Part shown: piece by piece, positions 7,622-14,601 of the stretch | Layout: the number at the start of each line of letters is the position of its first letter | Position numbering within the stretch: the stretch's first letter is position 1 | DNA from: Saprospirales bacterium | GTDB lineage: Bacteria > Bacteroidota > Bacteroidia > Chitinophagales > Saprospiraceae | Assembly (NCBI GenBank): GCA_016719895.1 | Contig: JADJYG010000032.1 | Span: forward strand, 1 to 22,393 | Reading direction: 5' to 3' | DNA: 22,393 nt | Position numbers and translations under genes: made by a program | The notes under the pieces: model-generated | What the model saw: the letters and a program-made list of their open reading frames with translations, nothing else | What the model was told of the DNA's origin: nothing | The model's database searches: none

Positions 7622-8791
7622 TCAGGGGAAGTTTATTTTTGAAAGGCCGTTCCAGGTAGTCACCGTGGCGTCAGATCGAATCTGGTTCTGGTCGCCGCCA
7701 TAAACTACCCAGAAGCGCAAAGCCGGGATTGGAACAAGGGGCGTATATTTTGAAAAGTGTTTGAAAAATTCGGCTGAAATCGTCTTCCCGGCCTTGATTT
7801 CAATTAATTCCTGGCGCGTTACTTCATCTATGATTAAATCAATTTCATTGTTGTTTTTATCTTGCCAGAAATAAAAATTCGGCCGTTGATGCGCATTCAG
7901 CCTGTTTTTCATCAATTCATTTATAACAAAATTTTCAAACAAAGCACCCTTAGCGAAATGCAGATCCAAATCTGCCGGAGTGCGTATGCCAAGCATCCAG
8001 GCAGCAAGTCCGGTGTCATAGAAGTAAAGTTTTGGGGTTTTTACCAACCTTTTGTCAAAATTTTGAAAATATGGCGGCAAACGGTATGCAATAAAACTGG
8101 TTTCCAAAATCGAGAGCCATGATTTGACCGTTTTGCCATCAATTCCCAGATCATTACCTAAACTGCTCAGATTCAATAATTGCCCAATCCTGCCGGCGCA
8201 CAAGGATAAGAAGGTGCGAAATTGATTCAGGTCAACTACATTGGTGATTTGGCGCACGTCGCGCTCCGCATATGTTTGAATATAATCCGGATAAAAATCA
8301 GCGGGAGTTATATTGAAACTATGCAAACGCGGATAAAACCCTTTAGTCAAAATATCCTCCCAACGTTGGGGCGCCCATTCACTTTCCCACAATTCTTCCA
8401 GGGAAAAGGGTTGTAGCTCGAAAATGGCAATTCGGCCTGCCAGGGATTGGGTAACTTTCTCCAATAATAAAAAATGTTGGGAACCGGAAAGGATATATTC
8501 CCCCACTTCGCCGCGCATATCGGTATAATATTGCAGGTAAGGGAAGAGATCCGGAACTTGTTGCACCTCATCGAGGATAACTCCTCCTCTAAATGTTTGC
8601 AGAAAACCATGCGGATCTTTACCGGCGTATTCGCGGTTTTCGCCAATTTCCATATTCAGGTAGGTATACCCGGGGCGCAATTGACGGGCAAAAGTTGTCT
8701 TGCCGGATTGCCGGGGTCCCGTAATGACAAGCATCGGGTATTTCTGCAGCAGTTCTTCCGCCTTTTGAAAAAGATGACGCTTTAATATCAT
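7622..8791 (-). CDS. AAA ATPase with DUF4143 C-terminal domain
   Basis: A complete 389-residue protein. Walker A is GPRQSGKTT (residues 25-33). Walker B is GVILDEVQQVPDLF, followed by ILSGSQHFLL (sensor-like) and QSLAGRIAIFELQPFSLEEL, the typical DUF4143-family order. A winged-helix-like stretch follows (LSSLGNDLGIDGKTVKSWLS), then YFYDTGLAAWMLGI. The C-terminal nuclease-like fold has NEIDLIID and ELIEIKAGK, so Asp and E-x-K are both present. The start MILKRHLFQKAEELL is usual. A 51-bp inverted repeat covering a -7 box lies immediately upstream. It converges on the ATPase remnant and cluster I. The role of such proteins is unsettled; proposals include defence, toxin-like or mobile functions. 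Confidence 0.9.
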   Translation of the reverse strand: MILKRHLFQKAEELLQKYPMLVITGPRQSGKTTFARQLRPGYTYLNMEIGENREYAGKDPHGFLQTFRGGVILDEVQQVPDLFPYLQYYTDMRGEVGEYILSGSQHFLLLEKVTQSLAGRIAIFELQPFSLEELWESEWAPQRWEDILTKGFYPRLHSFNITPADFYPDYIQTYAERDVRQITNVVDLNQFRTFLSLCAGRIGQLLNLSSLGNDLGIDGKTVKSWLSILETSFIAYRLPPYFQNFDKRLVKTPKLYFYDTGLAAWMLGIRTPADLDLHFAKGALFENFVINELMKNRLNAHQRPNFYFWQDKNNNEIDLIIDEVTRQELIEIKAGKTISAEFFKHFSKYTPLVPIPALRFWVVYGGDQNQIRSDATVTTWNGLSKINFP

Positions 8792-8793
8792 CC

Positions 8794-8844
8794 AACAAAT
8801 TTAGGCAATTTTGGAATTGAATTCCGAAATTGCCTAAATTTGTT
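8794..8844 (-). promoter_or_regulatory. 51-bp inverted repeat containing the promoter of the DUF4143 ATPase gene
   Basis: Arms of 25 bases (8794-8818 and 8820-8844) pair with a single mismatch around one central base. The palindrome ends two bases before the ATG at 8791. Its gene-proximal arm contains TAAATTTG, a match to the Bacteroidota -7 box, placed so that transcription would begin at or very near the start codon. This suggests an operator or a hairpin that controls the ATPase, possibly by its own product. Confidence 0.6.
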
Positions 8845-8932
8845 AAAAGATTCACGCTACTCCTTGCCAGTCAGGTCGTTTTGAATGATGGAATACTTGT
8901 GACCGGATAGTTCCCTGCCGCCCCGAACCCCA

Positions 8933-9000
8933 TCATTTCTCCACCGCCACCATCTTCCGCAACAACACCACAAACGGTGTGCGATACGAGGCTACCGCCG
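8933..9000 (-). pseudogene. Possible remnant of a T9SS protein C-terminus
   Basis: The minus strand reads ASYRTPFVVLLRKMVAVEK and stop (TGA at 8935-8933). The ending RKMVAVEK resembles the last strand of type A sorting domains, but the upstream part of the domain is missing and a palindromic element (9010-9082) follows directly. A 40-base stretch here (8921-8960) is repeated at 15827-15866 with two mismatches. Confidence 0.4.
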
Positions 9001-9009
9001 GCATCCATA

Positions 9010-9082
9010 AGCATGTTGGGGATTTTCTGCCGGAGCCAAAAAAGAACCGTTTTGGGCCCGGCGGGAAAATCCCCAACATGCT
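9010..9082. mobile_element. Small inverted-repeat element (MITE-like), short copy
   Basis: The perfect 18-bp ends AGCATGTTGGGGATTTTC and its reverse complement enclose CTGCCGG-AGCC-AAAA and its near complement, so almost the whole 73 bases can fold into one hairpin. A longer relative with the same ends and conserved inner motifs lies at 13634-13811. No target duplication was identified. Confidence 0.65.
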
Positions 9083-9260
9083 AAATACGGCGGCAAGGAT
9101 ATGGTATTGCCCCGGGAATTTCGACAACGGCACCCCGTCGCAACAAGTTTAATAAAAATCAGACGCTCATACATGGATTACCGGGCTCAATCAGATATTT
9201 GTCCCGCGACATTTGGCCAAGCGCCACTTTCACCCTGAATCACCCATAAATTGAACAACG

Positions 9261-9698
9261 ATGCTGGAACACGAAGGCCGGACAACTTTCCGGATCGATT
9301 ATGCGCCCCTGTTCAGAACCGCCTTGCTTCTTACCGGATATTTTATGGTCAGCCTCTTTGTGCTCGCGGTTGCCGGAAAAGACGGACCTTCCGATCCGAC
9401 GCTGGTGGGAAAAGACCTGTGGCAACGCAACAACTGCGTCAGTTGCCATGCGCTTGTAGGCCTTGGAGGACATATCGGTCCCGACCTGACCAACGCTTTC
9501 AGCAGGAGAGGCGAAGGATATATCCGGTATGTACTGAACAACGGATCCCAAAAAATGCCGGCTTTCCGATTAAGCACTGCCGAGCAAAACGCCCTGATAG
9601 CCTACCTGAAAGCGATCGACAGCACGAGTATTTACCCGCTCAAAAGTTATGATGGGCCTGTTTTTGGACAATCCAAAACAAGCCCGTACAAGCATTAG
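9261..9698 (+). CDS. norC: NorC-like membrane-anchored cytochrome c
   Basis: A 145-residue protein with one N-terminal membrane anchor (about residues 17-38, PLFRTALLLTGYFMVSLFVL) and a periplasmic mono-haem domain. The haem site is CVSCH at residues 59-63 (NNCVSCHALVGLGGHIGPDL), and Met99 in QKMPAF is the likely second axial ligand. Length and architecture match NorC, the electron-donating subunit of cytochrome c-type nitric oxide reductase. The stop is followed after 8 bases by the NorB-like gene, so the two form an operon. Because the NorB partner is divergent, the symbol should be read as family-level. Confidence 0.8.
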   Translation: MLEHEGRTTFRIDYAPLFRTALLLTGYFMVSLFVLAVAGKDGPSDPTLVGKDLWQRNNCVSCHALVGLGGHIGPDLTNAFSRRGEGYIRYVLNNGSQKMPAFRLSTAEQNALIAYLKAIDSTSIYPLKSYDGPVFGQSKTSPYKH

Positions 9699-9706
9699 CG
9701 TCCGGC

Positions 9707-10936
9707 ATGACAATAAAAAATGTTCTCATAAAAGTCTCCCTGTATTGTTTTATTATAGCGTCGGTAACAGGCTTCATCGCAAGCCTGAAAGTAGCCCTGC
9801 CCACAGCTGATTCGGAATGGATTGACTTTCGAAAAATACGCCCGCTGCATACGTTTTTAGCATTGAGCGCCCAAATAGCCGGCTTGCTCGGACTTGCGCA
9901 ATACATCCTGGGTCGCTACGGCGCTTCTCCTGCAAAAGCCAGATCCTATGTTTTTACGGCGTTTATTGTCGCGGGCGGTGTGGCAATCCTCGCAGGGTAT
10001 TATTCCGGGAGGGAGTACATCACCTGGCCTGTTTACCTTACTCCCCTGCTTTTGACGCCTGTTTTAGCCAATATTTTTCGCCTTTTCCGATCGGGCAAGG
10101 CGCTATCGGCAGCAAATCCAGAAGGGTTCTGGCTACTCGTATCGGGCCATTTATTCATCGTCGGCGGCGTCGTCGAGTCGCATTTCTGGCTGATCCCGTC
10201 TGTGGGTGGAAATTTTGTAAAAGACCTCACCGTTCAATGGCACGGCATAGATACCTTCATCGCCGGAATCAATATCAGCCTCTACGGAGTATCGGTCTTC
10301 CTGCTCAACCAACAACCCAAACCACTGAGAAACCGATGGTTATACGTTATTGCCCTGTTTAGTTTGCTCTTTACATTCGGGCATCACCACTATGTTTCGC
10401 CTCAACCGTTCAGCCTGAAAATACTGGCTTTCGCGGCAAGTATGGTTGCCGTGCTTTCTTTATTAAAGCATACAAAAGAATACAAAAAACAAATCCGCAA
10501 AAAAACGGGAAAAGACGCTTTGCACCGGTTGATAACCGCTATCACGTTCTGGATGATGATTTCCATCAGTAGCGGCATTCTATTTGCCATCCCCCATGTC
10601 AATCTCTATGTGCACGGCACCTATTGGATCGTCGCCCATGCCATGAGCGCTATGATCGGCACGAATATGCTTATCATAATTTCCGGGGCTTACCTCCTGG
10701 CCGGAAACGCCGAAACGCCGAAACCGGGTTTAAACACCGGGATTGCCCTGACAAACGCGGGGTTGGCCGTTCTGTGGCTTTCTGCCGGCGCCGCGGGGAT
10801 CATCCGGGGTTTTGAAAGAGTTGAATCAGATTATTTGGCATATTACCATAAAATAGAATGTGTTATGTACGGCTTTCCCGTTGCCGGGTTGCTTTTGATC
10901 GCCGGTTTGTACCTGATGCTCCGGCGTTTGCGTTGA
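9707..10936 (+). CDS. norB: NorB-like haem-copper oxidase subunit I, divergent
   Basis: A 409-residue protein with about 12 membrane helices, a little shorter than typical NorB. By comparison with NorB, the following can be placed: His48 (RPLHTF, low-spin haem b ligand), His179 (VQWHGID) and His226-His227 (FGHHHY) for the non-haem iron, and His311 (YVHGTYWIVAHAM) as proximal ligand of haem b3. Two differences stand out. Met313 occupies the place where NorB has the second low-spin haem His (AHGH becomes AHAM). Thr183, four residues after His179, replaces the Glu of the HLWVEG motif, with an Asp at 182. The usual reaction is two-electron reduction of NO to N2O. With these changes it may be a distinct NOR subclass; identification as nitric oxide reductase is likely but not proven. 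Confidence 0.75.
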   Translation: MTIKNVLIKVSLYCFIIASVTGFIASLKVALPTADSEWIDFRKIRPLHTFLALSAQIAGLLGLAQYILGRYGASPAKARSYVFTAFIVAGGVAILAGYYSGREYITWPVYLTPLLLTPVLANIFRLFRSGKALSAANPEGFWLLVSGHLFIVGGVVESHFWLIPSVGGNFVKDLTVQWHGIDTFIAGINISLYGVSVFLLNQQPKPLRNRWLYVIALFSLLFTFGHHHYVSPQPFSLKILAFAASMVAVLSLLKHTKEYKKQIRKKTGKDALHRLITAITFWMMISISSGILFAIPHVNLYVHGTYWIVAHAMSAMIGTNMLIIISGAYLLAGNAETPKPGLNTGIALTNAGLAVLWLSAGAAGIIRGFERVESDYLAYYHKIECVMYGFPVAGLLLIAGLYLMLRRLR

Positions 10937-11097
10937 ATGACGATCCGCGCAAATTCGCTTGGCCGGGCGCTTATCTGGTGTCGGTTCTTTTCGCAAACCA
11001 CTTTCCGCCGGGTATAACTTAACAATAGTTCGTGAAGAATTTAGCCTTCCAAGCATTCTAAAAAATCCATGGCAAACGCATCAAAACTGCGGGTGAC

Positions 11098-11306
11098 CTC
11101 GGTACTGCCGAGTGTGTGCTGTGCATAAATCCGGAATCTTCCCTACCCCCCTTTTTCTCCCCCCGCGCTTGTCATTCTGAAAGAACCTGTTCACTCTACG
11201 AGGGATAAACACGAGATGCACGCGTAGAGTGGACAGGTTCCTGCGGAATGACAAGCGCGGGGGGAGAAAAGGGAGTGCAGCTTGGGGTGGCGGGTTATGC
11301 GTAGCC
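11098..11306. repeat. 209-bp stem-loop element, copy 1
   Basis: It is nearly identical to 13870-14074 apart from a few small indels and substitutions. Arms 11161-11200 and 11223-11262 (core CGCGCTTGTCATTC) pair over 40 bases with about five mismatches. The flanking C-rich tract (CCCCCCTTTTTCTCCCCCC) and its G-rich partner extend the stem. Outer TACTGCCGAG...GTGCATAA pairs with TTATGCGTAGCC...CTCGGCGGTA just beyond the right end. Confidence 0.8.
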
Positions 11307-11372
11307 AAGGCTCGGCGGTAGAGAGGTCAAATGTTGGTAGAAACAACCGATTTTTAAGGTCCCACGACCTCG

Positions 11373-11426
11373 GAGAGGTCGAATATTCGTGGCATTTGTT
11401 CGGATTCTACCAATATTCGACCTCTC
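11373..11426. repeat. Hairpin with 15-bp perfect arms
   Basis: Arms GAGAGGTCGAATATT (11373-11387) and its reverse complement (11412-11426). An alternative partner for the right arm lies at 11318-11341, so two mutually exclusive folds are possible. The same hairpin with 11-bp arms is found at 7344-7387. Confidence 0.7.
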
Positions 11427-11459
11427 TACCGCCGAGCGTGTGCTGTGCATATTGCCGGC

Positions 11460-11610
11460 CGCGAGTCGACCCCACCCCCGCCCCTCCCCAACTGGGAGGG
11501 CCACTAAGTGGGCGTAGAGTACGCTACGACCCATTCTACGGAGGAAGTCGCGGTTTAATCTACGGCTCCCCTCCCAGTTGGGGCAGGGGCGGGGGTGGGG
11601 TCGACTCGCG
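11460..11610. repeat. GC-rich hairpin element with about 40-bp arms
   Basis: Arms 11460-11500 and 11568-11610 pair over their full length with a one-base bulge (start CGCGAGTCGACCCC, end CAACTGGGAGGG). It carries an extra mini-hairpin CCACT-A-AGTGG at 11501-11511. It sits inside the same kind of outer arms (TACCGCCGAGCG...TGTGCAT and TTATGCG...CTCGGCGGTA) that enclose the different core at 11098-11306. Confidence 0.75.
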
Positions 11611-11885
11611 AGCTGCTTATGCGAAGCCGAGGCTCGGCGGTACCGAGGTCGTGGAAATCGCGCGAATGGAATGATTGCTACCAATGTTAGACCTCTTCGA
11701 GGTCGCCCGCAGTTTTGATGCGCCTGCCCTGGATTGAAAATCAGCTTTTGTGAAAAGAATGATACTGGAATTTATTTTTGCAGGGTTACGTGTTAGTCTA
11801 ACCTTATCAAAAATGCCGAAAACATAGAAATGGGTTAAAAATTCTTCACGAACTATTGACTTAATGCAATAGTCCGGTAGAGTTT

Positions 11886-11964
11886 GCTGTTGGCGAGGAC
11901 GCCAACAGCGGCATCTCGTTGAAAATCAAGCAGAAACGCCGTTGTTGGCGTCCTCGCCAACAAC
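11886..11964. repeat. Inverted pair of GGCG-CGCC hairpins downstream of the M23 gene
   Basis: The first hairpin, 11886-11909, has arms GCTGTTGGCG/CGCCAACAGC and loop AGGA. The second, 11941-11964, has arms GTTGTTGGCG/CGCCAACAAC and loop TCCT, the complement of AGGA, so it is in the opposite orientation. Both are perfect 10-bp stems. The second begins 14 bases past the stop of the M23 gene and may also form the 3' end of its transcript. Confidence 0.75.
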
Positions 11965-11977
11965 ATTGAACCAACTC

Positions 11978-13398
11978 TTAAAACTTAAGAACCCTGACCA
12001 GTTGCCTTCCGCTGCCCGTAAGAATTCGCACAAAATACACACCGCCCGGTTGACGGGACAGGTCCAGAACCGGCACTTGAAGTGCTGCATCGGACTGGAA
12101 TATTTTTTCGCCCAGCCAATTCCATATTTCAACCGCGCCCGCAGCCGCCCGCCCGTCGAGGGTTTTCAGCGCAAATGTTCCACTGGTTGGATTAGGCGCC
12201 GCCAAAATGGTCTCGTTTTCGGGCAACAGGCCCGTTTCGGCGCCGACCGAGGTCGTAATATCAAATGTTTTGGAACAACTGATGCCGTTGTACGTGGCTT
12301 TAAAGGTGTAGGCGCCGGCCATGGTGGGCAACGGCTTGGTCCATCCCCGCCAGCTGGTCGTATTATTCGCGGTACTGCTGTATGTCCAGCTGTTGAACGC
12401 AGAGCCGTCGGGGTTCAGGATGCTCATGGTGGCCGTGAGGCCGGCGGTTTCGTTCCGCAGGAAAATATAAAATTTGGCCCGTCCCGCCGGCAATCCAGGG
12501 CCCTGAAACGGGATCGCAAAGGAACTGGTCTCATTCGAGGTCTCCGTATTCGGGCAGCCGGGCAGCACAATATCGGTCGTATTTGCGGAGGCCTTCACGA
12601 TGGCCGGTTCGGCATACGGCTTTTGAGCCGCCCACCAGGAGTTGGCATTTAGTCCGTTGCAAGCGCCGGCAAAGGGGTCTACCCGCGTGCTGGTCGTGCT
12701 CCCGCTCCGCACTTCAAAATGCAGGTGCGGGCCCGACGAACTGCCGGAACTCCCTACCACGCCCAGGTATTCGCCGGCGGCCGGGCTGGCCGATGGCCTG
12801 GTCGTGACCGAGTTTTTTCAAATGCCAGTAAAAACGCGCGCGAGCCGTCGGGGTGCTGCACCACCGCATAGTTGGCCGGCAGGCTGTTGACGGCGCAGTT
12901 GCGGTCGAAATTGCCGTCGGCTTTGTCCAACAGCACCCCGGCTGCTGCGGCCACCACCTCCACTTGGTTGTGATCCATTTTGTAAAAAGAAAACGGCGCT
13001 ATGCCGATGTCGGTGCCCTGGTGGCCGTCATACGTCCGGGCGCCGCAATTGTAATCCGTCACTGCGCCGGCGGCGGTATTGTGGTCGAGGTAAGCGTTGA
13101 TGCTGTAGTAACTGCAATCGGTCAGCCCGTTGGCAGGGCGCAGAGGCCAGCCGAGCGCGGTGATCAGCTGGCTTTTGGGCCCTTCGCCGGGCAGGCCCAG
13201 GGCGGCGGCGTTGGCGGCGCAGCGCTGTTCGAGGGCGGCATATTCCTCCGGGCTGATGCAGGGGTGTTGGGCGTCGTTTTCTTCGGCAGGATACGCGCCG
13301 CCATCTTCAACAGACCCCGTGGAAGTGTTTTGTGCCAATACGGTGAGGGGAAATACGCCCAGCAGCAGGAGCGGCAGGCGTAAAGCGGTTTTGGTCAT
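11978..13398 (-). CDS. Secreted M23 zinc peptidase with T9SS C-terminal tail, two frameshifts
   Basis: The start at 13398 (MTKTALRLPLLLLGVFPLTV, then LAQ) gives a clear signal peptide; a longer open frame upstream to 13668 runs through a repeat and is not credible. The M23 (lysostaphin/LytM-type) domain has zinc ligands His126 and Asp130 in GHQGTDIG and the final HLHFEV motif, plus AFYWHLKK between them. Two single-base insertions are needed to read through: one in the A-run at about 12832 and one in the G-run at about 12785. Removing two bases gives exactly 473 codons. The C-terminus (NPTSGTFALKTLDGRAAAG ... PGGVYFVRILTGSGRQLVRV) is a type A T9SS sorting domain. A peptidoglycan- or protein-cleaving secreted enzyme is the family expectation. 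Confidence 0.85.
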
Positions 13399-13633
13399 GA
13401 TTTTCAGTTTGTTAGGTTGGCGATTATGGCAAGAGGATGTTGGCGGGCAAATCGCTGCCCGGGTGATTCCTTTTCGCAAGTTCCAGCTGTACCCGGAGAG
13501 ATGGAAAATGACGAAGACCTTTCCCAGCAAGTTAATGTAATTGATAATGGCGTCGCAGCGCCGGTTGGAAAGCTCGTTCAGGGAAACTTCCGCAGCGATT
13601 TGATAAGCCGGCAAGCGCAACAGGTCGCGTACG

Positions 13634-13811
13634 AGCATGTTGGGGATTTTCCCGAGTAATCGGGACAAGTACTGCCGGAGCCAAATACGAGGGCTTTTCG
13701 CGTCAGTTTTTGCGTTTTTGAAGGAGCATAGTGGGGACTCTGTGACTGAAAAAGGCGGAAAATAGCGAAAAAGTACCGTTTTGGGCCCGGCGGGAAAATC
13801 CCCAACATGCT
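13634..13811. mobile_element. Inverted-repeat element (MITE-like), long copy
   Basis: The same perfect 18-bp ends as the 73-bp copy at 9010-9082, and the same inner motifs TGCCGGAGCC and CCGTTTTGGGCCCGGCGG, but with about 105 extra bases between them. These include a mini-palindrome CCCGA-GTAA-TCGGG. No transposase is encoded. It begins 236 bases upstream of the M23 start. Confidence 0.65.
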
Positions 13812-13814
13812 TAA

Positions 13815-14199
13815 GGCCTCGGAGAGGCTCAACGTTTGTAGAATGGGCCGGTTATTAAGACCGCGGGGCCTCGGTACTGCCGAGCGTGTGCTGTGCATAA
13901 ATCCGGAATCTTCCCTACCCCCCTTTTTCTCCCCCCGCGCTTGTCATTCTGAAAGAACCTGTTCACTCTACGAGGATAAACATGAGATGCACGCGTAGAG
14001 CGGGCAGGTTCCTGCGGAATGACAAGCGCGGGGAGAAAAGGGAGTGCAACTGGGGTGGCGGGTTATGCGTAGCCGACGCTCGGCGGTAGAGAGGCCTGAC
14101 GTTACAGGCTCACCACGTAAATAATTAACGTCAGGGCCCTTCGAGGCCACACGAAAACGTGATTTTGGCCATTCGACAAACGTTGAGCCTCTCGAGGCC
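13815..14199. repeat. Nested palindrome enclosing the second copy of the 209-bp element
   Basis: The outer arms 13815-13845 and 14170-14199 are inverted copies with one mismatch and one indel (core GAGGCTCAACGTTTGT). Inside are the 205-base stem-loop (13870-14074) and a hairpin CCTGACGTTA/TAACGTCAGG (14095-14104 and 14126-14135). The outer arms differ from those around the same core at 11098-11306. Confidence 0.75.
13870..14074. repeat. 209-bp stem-loop element, copy 2
   Basis: Almost identical to 11098-11306, from CTCGGTACTGCCGAG to GGTTATGCGTAGCC, including the C-rich tract and the TGTCATTC stem. The differences are a few one- to four-base indels and scattered substitutions. Confidence 0.8.
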
Positions 14200-14331
14200 A
14201 AAGGACAAATTTCATATCGATTCGTGGGTAATCGGTAGCCCATTGGAGGAAGGGGATGGGGTTTCACACGGCGGGAAATATGCGGATAGTCCCTATGCAG
14301 TTTACCAGCAAGGCAGACAAGTTTTGGAATT

Positions 14332-14370
14332 AATTATGAACATCCCGTTTTTAGCGTGATGTTCATAATT
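14332..14370. repeat. Hairpin with 13-bp perfect arms
   Basis: AATTATGAACATC (14332-14344) and its exact complement (14358-14370), loop of 13 bases. There is no T-run directly after the stem, so it is not a classical terminator. Confidence 0.6.
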
Positions 14371-14463
14371 TCAAAAATCACCTTCCTGATGCGCAATGAG
14401 CACTTTTTTAAGCGTTTCAAATGGCTAAAGTCGATTAAAGTATACCCGGCGGAAAATTTTCTG

Positions 14464-14560
14464 TTGCTGTTGGCGCGGGACGTCAACAGCAACGGCGGAG
14501 TGAGGGGTCTTTTCTGCCACTCATGCTACCGGTTCTTGCTGGCGGGACGCCAACAAGAAC
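14464..14560. repeat. Pair of GGCG-type hairpins before the second DUF4143 ATPase gene
   Basis: The first hairpin, 14464-14492, has arms TTGCTGTTGGCG/CGTCAACAGCAA (one G-T pair) and loop CGGGA. The second, 14532-14560, has arms GTTCTTGCTGGCG/CGCCAACAAGAAC (one mismatch) and loop GGA. The arms diverge from the other copies while keeping pairing. Confidence 0.65.
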
Positions 14561-14583
14561 AATAAAATCATAAAATTTTTAAA

Positions 14584-14601
14584 ATAGTTATACTATATTT
14601 G
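14584..14601 (+). promoter_or_regulatory. Predicted -7 box and overlapping inverted repeat of the ATPase gene
   Basis: TATATTTG at 14594-14601 matches TAnnTTTG, 23 bases before the ATG at 14625. A short inverted repeat ATAGT-TAT-ACTAT (14584-14596) overlaps it, and AAAATAGT is repeated at 14581-14588 and 14614-14621. The layout resembles the operator-like palindrome in front of the other DUF4143 gene. Confidence 0.45.

Larger units (their letters stand above)
8845..9260. other. Intergenic stretch before the nor operon
   Basis: Apart from the T9SS-tail remnant and the 73-bp inverted-repeat element, no gene was recognised. Directly before the cytochrome gene, GATATTTG (7 of 8 with TAnnTTTG) near 9195 is the best -7 candidate, but it lacks a good -33 box. 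No clear Fnr-type TTGAT-N4-ATCAA site was seen. Confidence 0.4.
11023..11858. repeat. Large composite nested palindrome
   Basis: The outermost arms are perfect 20-base inverted repeats: CAATAGTTCGTGAAGAATTT at 11023-11042 and its complement at 11839-11858. Inside these, 11078-11101 and 11698-11721 are inverted copies with one mismatch (core GCATCAAAACTGCGGG). Inside those lie three consecutive stem structures: 11098-11306, 11318-11430 and 11421-11648. The arrangement is hairpins within hairpins rather than a transposon with a gene. Confidence 0.75.
10937..11977. repeat. Intergenic repeat cluster II
   Basis: A gene-free kilobase between the nor operon and the M23 gene. It consists of an 836-base composite palindrome (11023-11858) followed by an inverted pair of small hairpins (11886-11964). 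Open frames inside it follow the repeat arms and have no protein-like composition. The sequence CCGCCGGGTATA at 11006-11017 recurs inverted near 14442-14453 in cluster III. Confidence 0.7.

Noticed and set aside
9707..10936. Nitric oxide dismutase instead of nitric oxide reductase
   Set aside because: Both His of the GHH metal motif are present, and a NorC-like partner gene is adjacent; this makes a reductase-type enzyme more likely, although other residues are unusual.
11282..11684. Overlapping open frames of about 130 residues on both strands
   Set aside because: They follow the arms of the nested palindrome, so each strand gives a similar frame; no protein family fits.
13399..13668. Upstream extension of the M23 frame to 13668
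   Set aside because: The extension runs into an inverted-repeat element and would bury the clear signal peptide that begins at 13398.
14159..14359. A 66-residue plus-strand open frame ending VYQQGRQVLELIMNIPFLA
   Set aside because: It starts inside a palindrome arm and a shared repeat, and has no recognisable family. The last 40 codons look somewhat protein-like, so a gene scrap is possible but not supportable.
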